Source of the DNA: Leisingera sp. ANG-M1
Lineage (GTDB): Bacteria; Pseudomonadota; Alphaproteobacteria; Rhodobacterales; Rhodobacteraceae
Reading direction: 5' to 3'
Assembly: GCF_000813745.1 (NCBI RefSeq)
Contig: NZ_JWLC01000021.1
Span: 62,001 to 126,000, forward strand
DNA length: 64,000 bases
Shown piece by piece: positions 1 to 8,477 of the stretch. Numbering within the stretch: position 1 is the first letter of the stretch; each line of letters opens with the position of its first letter. The notes beneath the pieces were generated by a model, which was not told the DNA's origin, ran no database searches, and was given only the letters and a program-made list of their open reading frames with translations. A program made the position numbers and the translations under genes.

Positions 1-690
1 CGAGACCCGCTGCCCGGTAAACTGCGCCTCCAGTCCCGGCAGCCGCTGCGCCACCGGCGAACAGCTGCCAACAGCCAGCGCCGCCCGGGTGATCACGCCT
101 TGCTCCACGGTCACAACGGCAGCCGCCATCACAATTGAAATCACCAGATGCGTGCGGCTGCCCAGTTTGAGAAACGCCGCCCTGGCCTCCCCTGCCTGGC
201 GCGGCACATGCACCGCCAGCACAAACTCGTCTGCCGCCAGATCCACCTGCCGCACCCCGGTGATGAAGTCCCGCAGCGCCACCAGCCGCACGCCGCGGTG
301 CGACACCACTTCTACCTGCGCATCCAAGGCCAGCAGCGGCGGCACGCCATCAGCCGCGGGCGAGGCATTGCAGAGATTGCCGGCCACCGTCGCCCGGTTC
401 TGGATCTGCCGCGAACCAACCTGCCGCGCCGCCTGTTTCAGCCCGTCAAAACAACCCGGCAGCGGCGTCTGAACAATGTCGGTCCAAGTGGCGGCCGCAC
501 CGATCCGCCAGCCCTCCGCCGTTTCCTCAACCCCGCGCGCCCCGGCCAACCGGGTGATATCCATCACATCGCCGCATGCCCCTGCCGGCAGGCCTGGAAA
601 GAAATCGGTGCACCCGGCGATCACCCTCGGCGAACCCCGGGCCAGGATCGAACAGGCCTCCTCAACATCTCTGGGCACCAGATACGGCAC
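1..690 (-). CDS. FAD-binding subunit of a molybdopterin dehydrogenase (xanthine dehydrogenase/CoxM family), partial
   Basis: Translating the reverse strand from a GTG at 690 gives an open frame of 230 codons that runs off the left edge, so the C-terminus is missing. The protein has the FAD-binding pattern of CoxM/XdhB-type subunits: a PRDVEEACSIL start, an IAGCTDFFPG segment (the usual AGGTD position), and RQIQNRATVAGNLCNASPAADG, the second flavin-contact motif. Such subunits pass electrons from a molybdenum hydroxylase through flavin and normally act with a large Mo subunit and a 2Fe-2S subunit, presumably lying to the left. A GGGGAGG ribosome site six bases before the GTG supports the start. 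The enamidase and MarR neighbours suggest a nicotinate/N-heterocycle hydroxylase; that substrate is inference. Confidence 0.85.
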   Translation of the reverse strand, partial: MPYLVPRDVEEACSILARGSPRVIAGCTDFFPGLPAGACGDVMDITRLAGARGVEETAEGWRIGAAATWTDIVQTPLPGCFDGLKQAARQVGSRQIQNRATVAGNLCNASPAADGVPPLLALDAQVEVVSHRGVRLVALRDFITGVRQVDLAADEFVLAVHVPRQAGEARAAFLKLGSRTHLVISIVMAAAVVTVEQGVITRAALAVGSCSPVAQRLPGLEAQFTGQRVS

Positions 691-712
691 GCGCAGCCTC
701 CCCGCAGCTTTT

Positions 713-728
713 CGTTAGTATACAAACG
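713..728. promoter_or_regulatory. Probable MarR operator 1, CGTTAGTATACAAACG
   Basis: This 16-base near-perfect palindrome (one mismatched pair) lies 23 bases upstream of the GTG of the FAD-subunit gene. Thirteen contiguous positions of the same motif, with one substitution, recur at 1344-1359 before the enamidase gene. The MarR gene lies between them, so both are likely its binding sites. Confidence 0.65.
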
Positions 729-810
729 ATATGGACGCAAAACACCTGAGTCAACACTCTTGGCCGCCAGCCAAGGCGCATCCCGCCAATTGCGGAAACT
801 CAGCCGGGCT

Positions 811-1257
811 TCAGCCCAGCTTCTTCAACAGCTCCAGAAAGGTGTCTTTCTCAGACTCGGTCAGCGGCGCCAGCGTTGCCTCCGAAATCCTGTGCCCGGA
901 CTCATACAGCTGCGGCACCAGACCGGCATGCTCTTCGGAAATTGACAGCATCAAACGCCGTTTGTCATTGGGGTCAGGCTGCAGCTGCACCAGCCCCTTC
1001 TTGCGCAGCCGGTCCACCACTCCCTTGATGGTGGCCACATCCATCGCGGTCCGCCGCCCCAGCTCGTTTTGCGAACAAGCCCCCCGCTCGGCCAGTTTCA
1101 CCAGCGCCGCAAACTGCGTCGGCGTCAGCTCCAGCGGCGCCAGCTTCTGAAAGATCGCCGCATGCCGCTGCCCGGCCAGCCGCATCAGATAGCCGACCTG
1201 CGCATCCAGCACATAGGCCGGGCGCTGCGTTTCATCTGTTCCGGACGGCTCACTCAC
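811..1257 (-). CDS. MarR-family transcriptional regulator
   Basis: A 148-residue protein of standard MarR length. The winged-helix core is visible: the segment LTPTQFAALVKLAERG, the recognition helix region QNELGRRTAMDVATIKGVVDRL at about residues 65-86, and the wing with DPNDKRRLMLSISEEH, whose D-x-R/K-D-x-R-R pattern is typical of MarR. MarR proteins are dimeric repressors often released by phenolic or other small aromatic ligands. The gene sits between the FAD-subunit gene (same strand, downstream) and the divergent enamidase gene, and two copies of a shared palindrome lie in the two promoter regions. It therefore probably represses both transcription units and perhaps itself. The ligand cannot be read from sequence. 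Confidence 0.9.
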   Translation of the reverse strand: MSEPSGTDETQRPAYVLDAQVGYLMRLAGQRHAAIFQKLAPLELTPTQFAALVKLAERGACSQNELGRRTAMDVATIKGVVDRLRKKGLVQLQPDPNDKRRLMLSISEEHAGLVPQLYESGHRISEATLAPLTESEKDTFLELLKKLG

Positions 1258-1343
1258 GTCTGCGCTCCTTCAGGCAAGGCTCCCGCTCCCATAAGGCCAA
1301 CCCGGGCGCGCTGCAAACGCAAGCTTGAAATCGCTCCCAAATT

Positions 1344-1359
1344 CGTTAGCATACAAACA
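1344..1359. promoter_or_regulatory. Probable MarR operator 2, CGTTAGCATACAAACA
   Basis: Second copy of the motif seen at 713-728 (14 of 16 bases identical), here 20 bases before the enamidase start codon and 87 bases before the divergent marR start. It lies where it could block transcription of both genes. Confidence 0.6.
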
Positions 1360-1379
1360 AACAGCAAAGGGAGGCGCCG

Positions 1380-2552
1380 ATGGACAGCCCGGCAACCAAA
1401 CTGGTGATCAAGAACATTGGCCTCATGCTGACCGGCAAGCTCGAAGCCCCGGTTGCCGACGGCGACTGTGTGATCGCCGTGGACGGCAGGATCACCGCAT
1501 TCGGCTATGAAAAGGACCTCGACACCGAAGGCGCCGCAACCACTGTGGACGCCAAAGGCGTGACACTGGCTCCGGGGCTGATCGACAGCCATATCCACCC
1601 GGTGGTCGGCGACTACACCCCGCGCCAGCAGCAGCTGCACTGGATCGATTCCACCCTGCACGGCGGCGTGACCACGATGATCTCGGCAGGCGAAGTCCAC
1701 ATGCCGGGCCGCCCCAAGGATATCGTCGGCCTCAAGGCAATGGCGATTGCGGCGCAGCGCTGGTATGAAAACTTCCGCCCTTCCGGCGTCAAGGTGCTGG
1801 CCGGCGCGCCGGTGATCGAACACGGCATGGAGGAGCAGGACTTCAAAGACCTGGCCGATGCCGGGGTAAAGTTCCTGGGCGAAGTGGGCCTTGGCACGGT
1901 GAAGGACGGCAAGACCGCCAATCAGATGGTCAACTGGGCCCGCAAATACGGCATCCAGTCCACCATCCACACCGGCGGCCCCTCGATCCCCGGCTCCGGC
2001 CTCATTGACGCCGATATGGTGCTGGAGACCGGCACCGATGTGGTCGGCCATATCAACGGCGGCCATTCGGCGCTGCCGGACGACCAGATCATCTGCCTCT
2101 GCGAGAATTGCACCAAGGGGCTGGAGATCGTGCACAACGGCAACGAGCGCGCCGCGCTCCTCACCCTCAACACCGCCCGCGAGCTGGACAAGCTGGACCA
2201 GATCATTCTCGGCACCGACGGCCCGGCCGGTTCCGGCGTGCAGCCCTTGGGCATCCTGCGCATGGTGGCGATGCTGTCGAGCCTGGGCAATGTCCCGGCC
2301 GAGCTGGCCTTCTGCTTTGCCAACGGCAACACCGCCCGCCAGCGCGAGCTGGACACCGGCCTGCTGGAACCCGGCTATGCTGCCGATTTTGTGCTGATGG
2401 ACCAGGCCCAGCACGCGCCGGGCAAGACCCTTCTGGAGTCGGTCCAGCTCGGCAACCTGCCTGGCGTCGGCATGACCATCATCGACGGCATCGTCCGCAG
2501 CCATCGCAGCCGCAACACCCCGCCTGCACAAAACCTGCCGGAAGTGGTTTGA
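1380..2552 (+). CDS. Enamidase-like amidohydrolase
   Basis: A 390-residue amidohydrolase-superfamily protein. The metal-binding HxH appears in GLIDSHIHPVVGDYT (about residues 66-80), later histidines in STIHTGG (about 195) and VVGHINGGHSA (about 220), and the final aspartate in ILGTDGPAGSG (about 280). The sequence fits the enamidase family (Ena of Eubacterium barkeri), which opens the ring of 6-oxo-tetrahydronicotinate to 2-formylglutarate and ammonia; this is from memory of the family, not a search. AAAGGGAGG lies seven bases before the ATG. The adjacent molybdopterin-dehydrogenase subunit and MarR regulator fit a pathway of ring hydroxylation, reduction and hydrolysis of nicotinate. A related cyclic-amide substrate is the main alternative. 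Confidence 0.75.
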   Translation: MDSPATKLVIKNIGLMLTGKLEAPVADGDCVIAVDGRITAFGYEKDLDTEGAATTVDAKGVTLAPGLIDSHIHPVVGDYTPRQQQLHWIDSTLHGGVTTMISAGEVHMPGRPKDIVGLKAMAIAAQRWYENFRPSGVKVLAGAPVIEHGMEEQDFKDLADAGVKFLGEVGLGTVKDGKTANQMVNWARKYGIQSTIHTGGPSIPGSGLIDADMVLETGTDVVGHINGGHSALPDDQIICLCENCTKGLEIVHNGNERAALLTLNTARELDKLDQIILGTDGPAGSGVQPLGILRMVAMLSSLGNVPAELAFCFANGNTARQRELDTGLLEPGYAADFVLMDQAQHAPGKTLLESVQLGNLPGVGMTIIDGIVRSHRSRNTPPAQNLPEVV

Positions 2553-2594
2553 CAGCCCCCGGCCTTCTTCTGGCCAAAAATATCCCGGGGTGAA

Positions 2595-2628
2595 TTGGGC
2601 CAAAGGCCCAAGAGGGGCAGCGCCCCTC
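2595..2628. terminator. Tandem hairpins between convergent genes
   Basis: Two adjacent perfect 7-bp stems: TTGGGCC-AAA-GGCCCAA (2595-2611) and GAGGGGC-AGC-GCCCCTC (2612-2628). On the minus strand they are followed by CCCGGGATATTTTT, so they probably terminate the ABC-transporter operon and perhaps the enamidase transcript. Similar CCCGGGATATTTTTGGCC blocks are, from memory, common between Rhodobacterales genes. Confidence 0.6.
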
Positions 2629-2644
2629 CCCCTCCTGCCAGCCC

Positions 2645-3673
2645 CTAACCGTTCAGCGCAATGGTCTTGCTGCTGTCCCACGACAGCCACACAGGCCCCT
2701 GCTCCGGCAGCCCCTGCAAGTCCTGGTCGCGCCCGATCACCTTCAGGCTTTCGCCCTGCCAGTCCAGGATGCAGGTGCCCATGGCGCCGCCGAAGACCTG
2801 CTGCACCAAATGCGCCTGCAGCTTGTTCGGCCTGTCCGGTTCCTGCAGCGAAACCTCGATGTTCTCAGGCCGGACTGCCGCGGTCGAGCCCGTGCAGCCC
2901 GCAATCAAGGCCCCATCCGCCAGCCGCAGCCCGCCTGCCTCCGGCGTGCCGTTGAACAGGTTCGCCTCACCCAGGAAACGTGCGGTAAAGGCATCCTGCG
3001 GATCGTCGTATACCGCGCGCGGCGGGCCGTGGCGCACCAGCCGCCCGTCTTTCAGAATGCCGATCTGATCCGACAGGGTCAGCGCCTCTTCCTGGTCGTG
3101 GGTGACAAAGATCGTGGTGATGCCGATCTCGCGCTGGATCCGCTTCAGCTCGATTTGCATGTCGACCCGCAGCGCCTTGTCCAGCGCAGACAGCGGCTCG
3201 TCCAGCAGCAGCACCCGCGGCTGGGTCACAATCGCCCGCGCCATTGCCACCCGCTGGCGCTGGCCGCCCGAGAGCTGATGCGGCTTGCGCTCCCCCAGAT
3301 GGCCCAGCTGCACCAGTTCCAGCGCCTCCGCCACCCGGCGGGCGCGGTCGGCTCCGGAAACCTTGCGCACCTCCAAACCAAAGCCGACATTCTCCGCCAC
3401 GGTCATGTTCGGAAACAGCGCATAGTTCTGAAACACCATGCCGATCTCGCGCTTCTCCACCGGCACGTTTTCCACCGGATCACCGCCGATGATCACCCGC
3501 CCCGTATCCGGCGCCACAAAGCCGGCAATCGCCCGCAGCAGCGTGGTCTTGCCGCTGCCCGACGGCCCCAGCAGGCCAAAGAACCCGCCGTCAGGAAAGG
3601 TCAGCGACACATCATCCAGCGCCCGCGCGGGGCCGTAGGTCTTGACCAGATGCTCTACCCGGACTTCGCCCAT
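2645..3673 (-). CDS. ABC transporter ATPase, PotA type
   Basis: A 342-residue ATPase that powers import by the two permeases encoded just upstream. Walker A is GPSGSGKTT (about residue 36), the Q-loop is FQNYALFPNMT, the signature is LSGGQRQRVAMARAI, Walker B is VLLLDEPLSALD and the switch histidine is in VTHDQEEA. The C-terminal 100 residues form the TOBE-type domain (AAVRPENIEVSL) typical of the spermidine/putrescine, iron and sugar subfamilies. Its start overlaps the stop of the preceding permease by one base (TAATG), so translation is coupled. It is the last gene of the operon and is followed by tandem hairpins. The family includes polyamine and many other importers, so homology alone does not fix the substrate. 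Confidence 0.93.
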   Translation of the reverse strand: MGEVRVEHLVKTYGPARALDDVSLTFPDGGFFGLLGPSGSGKTTLLRAIAGFVAPDTGRVIIGGDPVENVPVEKREIGMVFQNYALFPNMTVAENVGFGLEVRKVSGADRARRVAEALELVQLGHLGERKPHQLSGGQRQRVAMARAIVTQPRVLLLDEPLSALDKALRVDMQIELKRIQREIGITTIFVTHDQEEALTLSDQIGILKDGRLVRHGPPRAVYDDPQDAFTARFLGEANLFNGTPEAGGLRLADGALIAGCTGSTAAVRPENIEVSLQEPDRPNKLQAHLVQQVFGGAMGTCILDWQGESLKVIGRDQDLQGLPEQGPVWLSWDSSKTIALNG

Positions 3674-4458
3674 TACTGTTCGCCTCCGAAATTTGAATAG
3701 CGCGCGGCCAGCAGCATGATGCCCATGGAGACCGCGATGATGATGGTGGAGACCGCGTTGATCTCCGGTGTGAAACCCTTGCGGATCGAGGTGTAGATCA
3801 GCACCGGCAGGGTGCTGTCGCCCGGCTCCGACAGGAAGTAGGAGACCACGAACTGGTCAAAACTGACGGCAAAGGCAAAGAGGCCGCCCGCGATGATCCC
3901 CGGCAAAATCCAGGGAACAGTCACTGCCATGGTCACCTTCCAGGCGCTGGCCCCCAATGAGCGCGCCGCCTCTTCCAGCGTCCTGTCAAAGGTTGCCAGC
4001 CGCGCCGTCACCACCACGATCACGTAAGGCAGCGCCAGCGCCACATGGCCGATGATCACCGCCGGCGTGCCGCGGTCCAGACCAATGCCGAAGAAAAAGA
4101 TCAGCATTGCGGTGCCGGTGATCAGCCAGGGGATCGCAATCGGCGGGAACAGCAGCAGCTGCAGCACCGTCTTGCCGGGAAACTCATAGCGGAACAGCGC
4201 AATCGACGCCGCGGTGCCCAATGAGGTGGCAATCACCGTCACCACCACCGCAATCCAGACCGAGCGCCAGGCCGCCTCCAGGATTTCGTCATTCTTCCAC
4301 AGCCGCTCGTACCATTCGGTCGAGAAGCTGAACGGCAGCTGGTAGAATTCTGACGCGTTGAACGACATCGCCGCCATCACCAGGATCGGCGCATAAAGGA
4401 AGAACAGGATCAGCCCCAGATAGGCTTTGCCCAGATGGGCCAGCAGCCGGTTGCTCAT
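3673..4458 (-). CDS. ABC transporter permease, PotC type
   Basis: A 261-residue inner-membrane permease with about six hydrophobic segments (for example GLILFFLYAPILVMA near the N-terminus). The EAA loop EEAARSLGASAWKVT (about residues 170-184) is the docking site for the ATPase. Order and length match PotC-type permeases of the spermidine/putrescine family. The ATG overlaps the stop of the upstream permease gene as ATGA, and the stop overlaps the ATPase start. Confidence 0.92.
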   Translation of the reverse strand: MSNRLLAHLGKAYLGLILFFLYAPILVMAAMSFNASEFYQLPFSFSTEWYERLWKNDEILEAAWRSVWIAVVVTVIATSLGTAASIALFRYEFPGKTVLQLLLFPPIAIPWLITGTAMLIFFFGIGLDRGTPAVIIGHVALALPYVIVVVTARLATFDRTLEEAARSLGASAWKVTMAVTVPWILPGIIAGGLFAFAVSFDQFVVSYFLSEPGDSTLPVLIYTSIRKGFTPEINAVSTIIIAVSMGIMLLAARYSNFGGEQ

Positions 4459-5318
4459 GTCCGCGCCCTCCGCAAGACAGGGCTGAAGGCGCCCAGGATC
4501 ACCAGCACCACGGCCAGCAGGATGAAGGACAGCGCCGCGCCCAGGGGCCAGTTGAACACCGCCACGAACTGGTCCTCGATCACAGTGCCGTAATAGGTGC
4601 CGCGACGCCCGCCCAGCAATCGCGGCTCCATGAAAGAGCCCACCACGGGTACAAAGATCAGCACCGCACCGGCCAGGATGCCAGGTGCGGCCAGCGGCAG
4701 GATCAGCCGCGTCAGGATGGTGCGCCGCTTGGCCCCCAGCGACCGCGCCGCCTCGATCAGGCTGTCGTCAATCGCCTGCAGCGCCAGGTAGGAGGTCAGG
4801 ATCACGTAAGGCAGATAGGAATGCACCAAACCGATCACAATGGCGGTGGGGCTGAACATCAGGTTGATGCGCACGTCCCAGGGCAGCACCGCATTGGCGG
4901 CAAAATCCAGCACACCGTTGCCGCGCAGCACAATCGCCCAGGAGAAGATCCGCACCAGCGAGTTGGACCAGAACGGCAGGATGACCAGCAGGAACAGCGC
5001 CTCGCGCGAGCGGCCCTTGATCACCTTGGCCAGCACATAGGCGCATGGGAACCCGATCAGCACCGAGATCCCCGTCACCATCAGCCCCAGCTTCAGCGAC
5101 TTCCACAAAAGCGTCGCATAGGTGCTGGTCTGAAAGAACTCCTGATAGTTCTCCAGCGTCCCATGCCACTCGCGATCGCCAAACGGCACATCGGACAGAA
5201 AGCTGAAGAACACCATCGCCGACAGCGGCAGGAACACCGCCACCGTCAGCCACAGATACGCCGGGGAAAGGAGCGTGAACGCCCGTATCCGGTCCTGTCT
5301 GGCAGATAAGCTGCTCAT
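4455..5318 (-). CDS. ABC transporter permease, PotB type
   Basis: A 287-residue membrane protein with about six transmembrane stretches, starting with LLSPAYLWLTVAVFLPLSAMV, and the EAA motif IEAARSLGAKRRTIL at about residue 190. It pairs with the following permease to form the membrane channel of the importer. It is separated from the binding-protein gene by a 167-base gap holding strong hairpins, and overlaps the next permease gene by four bases. Confidence 0.92.
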   Translation of the reverse strand: MSSLSARQDRIRAFTLLSPAYLWLTVAVFLPLSAMVFFSFLSDVPFGDREWHGTLENYQEFFQTSTYATLLWKSLKLGLMVTGISVLIGFPCAYVLAKVIKGRSREALFLLVILPFWSNSLVRIFSWAIVLRGNGVLDFAANAVLPWDVRINLMFSPTAIVIGLVHSYLPYVILTSYLALQAIDDSLIEAARSLGAKRRTILTRLILPLAAPGILAGAVLIFVPVVGSFMEPRLLGGRRGTYYGTVIEDQFVAVFNWPLGAALSFILLAVVLVILGAFSPVLRRART

Positions 5319-5370
5319 CTCAATTCCCTTGGGGTCATGGCATTTCGAAACCTAACCTGATTGAATCCCC

Positions 5371-5426
5371 GGGCCGCTTGCGGCCCGGTTCGCGCCCGTC
5401 CCCGCCCCCCAGGGCGGGCGCGAACC
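5371..5426 (-). promoter_or_regulatory. Two strong hairpins between binding-protein and permease genes
   Basis: A 12-bp perfect inverted repeat (GGTTCGCGCCCG at 5387-5398 with CGGGCGCGAACC at 5415-5426) is followed on the minus strand by GGGCCG-CTTG-CGGCCC (5371-5386). There is no clear U-run. This position suggests partial termination or 3'-end protection of the binding-protein message, a usual way to make more binding protein than permease. Confidence 0.6.
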
Positions 5427-5485
5427 TGTTGTTGCGGCAATCATCAGCGGCATGCAGCTTTGCTTTCAGATAGCTTTGGCCCGCC

Positions 5486-6517
5486 CTACTGCGCCGCCTT
5501 CAGCTCTTGCCAGAGCTTCAGGTAGGTCTCACGGTTCTCTTCCGACACCGGCCGCATGAACTGCACCTTGGCCACGGTCGCCGGATCGCCCAGCACGGTG
5601 CGATTGAAGCTGGTCTCGGGCAAAGCCGCCGCCGCCTTGGCGTTGGAGGTGGCCGGCGCGCCTTCGGCGTCCCATTTCACATAGAACTCGGGATCGACCA
5701 TCCAGTCGATAAAGGCGTGTGCGGCCTCCTTGTGGGTCGAGCTTGCCGGGATCGACAGCCCGTCCAGCCAGCCGATGGCGCCTTCATCCGCCACCACAAA
5801 GGTGATCGGCAGCCCCTTGGAAATCGACCGCGAGGCAGAACCCGACCAGTAGGTCGCCACCGCAAAATCGCCCGCTGCCATGAACTGGTTCCAGTCGTTC
5901 TCCGAGCCCCAGAAAGTGGTGATCTGCGGCAGCAGTTCGGTCAGCTTCGCCTTCACCGCATCCATGTCCTGGATGTCGTTGATGTTCTGCCCGGTCGCCA
6001 TTGCGGCAAACTGCACCGCCTCCAGCCCGTCGTCGCGGATCGACACGCGGCCCTTCAGCTCCGGATCCCACAGCACCGACAGCGAGGTCGGCGCATCGGG
6101 GAATTCGCCTGCATTCACCGCGAGCGAGGTCAGCCCCCAGGTCCAGGGCACCCCATGCAGCGCACCGCCCGGATTCAGGTCCTCATTGCCCGTAAGGTTC
6201 GGGTCCAGATCGGCAAAGTTCGAGATCAGCGCCGCATCAACCGGCCCGATCAGCCCCTCTTCCTGCGCCTGCGCGGTATAGGCCGCGTTGACCAGCACCA
6301 CGTCATAGGCGCCCGGATTGGTGCGCAGCTTGGTCAGCATCTCCTGTTCCGAGGTGAAATACTCATGCACCACGGTATGGCCGGTGGCTTCGGTAAAGGC
6401 CTCCAGCGACCAGTCCAGATCGGTGCCGTAGCCTTGCCAGTTCAGCACCCGGATTTCATCGGCCAGCGCTCCCTGGGCAGCCAGGGCCAGCACCGATGCG
6501 GCGAGCAGTTTCTTCAT
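5486..6517 (-). CDS. Periplasmic solute-binding protein, PotD type
   Basis: A 343-residue extracytoplasmic binding protein. The start is placed at ATG 6517 because GGAGG lies six bases upstream and the product begins with a clean Sec signal, MKKLLAASVLALAAQGALA, cleaved near residue 19. The mature part opens with DEIRVLNWQGYGTDLDW, the typical start of PotD/spermidine-putrescine-like proteins, and ends with FMRPVSEENRETYLKLWQEL. It delivers the substrate to the two permeases encoded downstream. The kinase and ADP-ribosylglycohydrolase-like genes upstream suggest the ligand is not a simple polyamine but something carrying a sugar; this is inference. Confidence 0.92.
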   Translation of the reverse strand: MKKLLAASVLALAAQGALADEIRVLNWQGYGTDLDWSLEAFTEATGHTVVHEYFTSEQEMLTKLRTNPGAYDVVLVNAAYTAQAQEEGLIGPVDAALISNFADLDPNLTGNEDLNPGGALHGVPWTWGLTSLAVNAGEFPDAPTSLSVLWDPELKGRVSIRDDGLEAVQFAAMATGQNINDIQDMDAVKAKLTELLPQITTFWGSENDWNQFMAAGDFAVATYWSGSASRSISKGLPITFVVADEGAIGWLDGLSIPASSTHKEAAHAFIDWMVDPEFYVKWDAEGAPATSNAKAAAALPETSFNRTVLGDPATVAKVQFMRPVSEENRETYLKLWQELKAAQ

Positions 6518-6546
6518 GATATCCTCCCAGATATGTGTGTGGTGTG

Positions 6547-7482
6547 TCAGGCCGGGGCCTCTGCGCGCTCCAGCACGCTTTGAACCTCGTCCCATGCCGG
6601 AGCCGTTGATGGCCCTCGTCTGGTTGTTGAAAGCGCCGCGCTGATGTTGGCTGCCCGCGCGGCCTCCGCCGCCGCCCAGCCCTGCGCCATCAGCGCGATG
6701 AAGGTGCCGGTATGGGCATCGCCTGCCCCGTTGGTGTCTACTGCCGCAACCTTATGCCCCGGCAGATGCGAGACCGCCCCACCCGGCAGCGCCAGCCAGC
6801 AGCCCTCGGCCCCCGCCCGCACCAGCGCGCCGCCCTTGCGGCCCTCCGCCAGTTTGCAAGCGGCCTCCACCGGGGCCGAGAGGCCGGTCAGCACCCGCGC
6901 CTCCTCAGCATTGGCCGTGACCCAGGCCGCAGCACCCAAAGCCGCCGAAACGGCCTCCGCCGGAAGTTCCGCCACCAGCGGGCAAGGGTCGAACACCAGA
7001 TCAAGCCCGCGCCCGGCCTGCGCCTGCAGCCAGCGCGTCAGCGCGTCCCGGCTGCCCGGGTAGTGCAGCGCATAGCCCGACAGCAGCAGCCAGTCCCCTG
7101 CCCCGGGGACGATCCGCGCCAGGTCCGCATCCGTCACAACCCCGTCCGCCCCGGAAGAGGCGATGAAACTGCGCTCGCCATCGCGGTCGATCAATACCGT
7201 GCAGCAGCCCTGATCCTGGCCGTCCAGCCGCGGCCGCAGAATGCCGATGCTCTCGTCTTTCAACGCGGCTTCGGCAATCCCGGCAAACGCCCCGCTGCCC
7301 AGCGTGCCGCCGTAATCCACATCCAATCCGGCCCGGCGCGCTGCCACCATCGCGTTGAACCCGCCGCCCGCAGCAATGGCGCTGCCGTATACCACGGCCT
7401 CGGTTCCGGGCGCCGGCACCGCGTCCACCGAGTAGATCATGTCGATGATCACCCCGGACAGCTGGATCAGCCGCGCGCTCAT
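6547..7482 (-). CDS. PfkB-family carbohydrate kinase
   Basis: A 311-residue ribokinase-fold kinase. The N-terminal glycine-rich PfkB signature is GGGFNAMVAARRAGLDVDYGG (about residues 39-59). The C-terminal signature DTNGAGDAHTGTF (about residue 250) carries the catalytic aspartate of the GAGD anion hole. Such enzymes phosphorylate sugars or nucleosides. The gene is translationally coupled (ATGA) to the ADP-ribosylglycohydrolase-like gene before it and lies 29 bases before the binding-protein gene. The simplest reading is that it phosphorylates the sugar freed by that hydrolase. Ribose, a ribonucleoside or another sugar are all possible. Confidence 0.88.
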   Translation of the reverse strand: MSARLIQLSGVIIDMIYSVDAVPAPGTEAVVYGSAIAAGGGFNAMVAARRAGLDVDYGGTLGSGAFAGIAEAALKDESIGILRPRLDGQDQGCCTVLIDRDGERSFIASSGADGVVTDADLARIVPGAGDWLLLSGYALHYPGSRDALTRWLQAQAGRGLDLVFDPCPLVAELPAEAVSAALGAAAWVTANAEEARVLTGLSAPVEAACKLAEGRKGGALVRAGAEGCWLALPGGAVSHLPGHKVAAVDTNGAGDAHTGTFIALMAQGWAAAEAARAANISAALSTTRRGPSTAPAWDEVQSVLERAEAPA

Positions 7483-8477
7483 CCCGAAGCCCTCTGCGCA
7501 CGCAGCTCCAGCAGCCCCTGCGCCACCGGTCCCAACTGCAGCCCGTTGGCCTCCGTAACCTGCGCCAGCTTATCTGCCGGAAAGGCGTCGATCCCGGCAC
7601 AGGCCCCTGCCATGGCGCAGGCAATGGCGCCGATGGTGTCGGTGTCATCGCCGAAATTCGCCGCCAGCAGCGCCGCCTGCCAGGGATCGCCCTGTGCCAG
7701 CCGTACAATGCCAAAGGCCGCCGCCACCGACTCCCGGCTGGCAACCGAGTTGCCTGCAGCCCGCAGCAGCGCCTCTTCGCCGCCGCTGTCTGCAGCCTCA
7801 ACCGCGCGGGCAATCCGCCCGGCCATATCCTCTTCGCCAACCGGATAGCCCCGGGTGCCGCCGATCCGGGCCGCCTCCCGCGCCGCGGGCAAAGCCGCCT
7901 CGAAATCTGCGCCGTCAATGCCGCAGCTCACCGCCATCGCCACGGCCGACGCCGCCGCAATGGCCTCGCGCGTGGCATGGGTCACCCGGCAGGCCTCGGC
8001 CACCTTGGCCACCAGCGCCTCAATATCCTGCGAGTGGCATGCAATCCCCACCGGCGCAATCCGCATCGCCGCGCCATTGGTGGTGCCGCCCCTGCCGGTC
8101 TCGCTGGCCGGCGTGCCCGCCAGCAACGCATCCAGCGCCGCTTTCGACGAGGGCCCCAGCAGATCCCGCAGGCCCCGAGCCCGCACGTCGGCTTCCCAGT
8201 CCAGCAGCGCCCGCGCCCAGCGGTGATCGTCAAACCCGTCCGGGTTCTCCAGCAGCAGATCCGCCAGCAGCAGGGTCTGTTCTGTGTCATCCGTCACCTG
8301 CGCAGCCCGCAGCCCGTGCGACACCGGGTGATCCGGGAAAGGATCGATGAAATCCGTGATCCGCCCGTAGGCCGCCCGGATCTGCGCCCGCGGCAGGGTC
8401 TGCGCCGGCATGCCCATGGCATCCCCCAGGGCCACCCCGGCCAGCGCCCCAAGCGCCCTATCGAACCGTTCCGTCAA
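7479..8477 (-). CDS. ADP-ribosylglycohydrolase-family protein
   Basis: A 332-residue all-alpha protein of the ARH/DraG family, which hydrolyses N- or O-glycosidic bonds to ADP-ribose and related ribosides using a di-magnesium centre. Visible metal-site motifs are GVALGDAMGMPAQ near the N-terminus, VTDDTEQTLLLAD (about residue 62; the TDDT box), TNGAAMRIAPVG (about residue 130) and NFGDDTDTIGAIACAMAGA (about residue 278). The start is TTG, overlapping the stop of the GntR gene (TTGA), with GAGG eight bases upstream. Placement between a regulator and a sugar kinase, in an importer operon, argues for a catabolic role rather than reversal of protein ADP-ribosylation. The exact substrate is unknown. 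Confidence 0.88.
   Translation of the reverse strand: MTERFDRALGALAGVALGDAMGMPAQTLPRAQIRAAYGRITDFIDPFPDHPVSHGLRAAQVTDDTEQTLLLADLLLENPDGFDDHRWARALLDWEADVRARGLRDLLGPSSKAALDALLAGTPASETGRGGTTNGAAMRIAPVGIACHSQDIEALVAKVAEACRVTHATREAIAAASAVAMAVSCGIDGADFEAALPAAREAARIGGTRGYPVGEEDMAGRIARAVEAADSGGEEALLRAAGNSVASRESVAAAFGIVRLAQGDPWQAALLAANFGDDTDTIGAIACAMAGACAGIDAFPADKLAQVTEANGLQLGPVAQGLLELRAQRASG

Noticed and set aside
1254-2690. 478-codon open frame on the minus strand opposite the enamidase gene
   Set aside because: Antisense to a gene with clear amidohydrolase motifs; composition (His/Gln/Ala/Gly-rich, no motifs) is that of a high-GC shadow.
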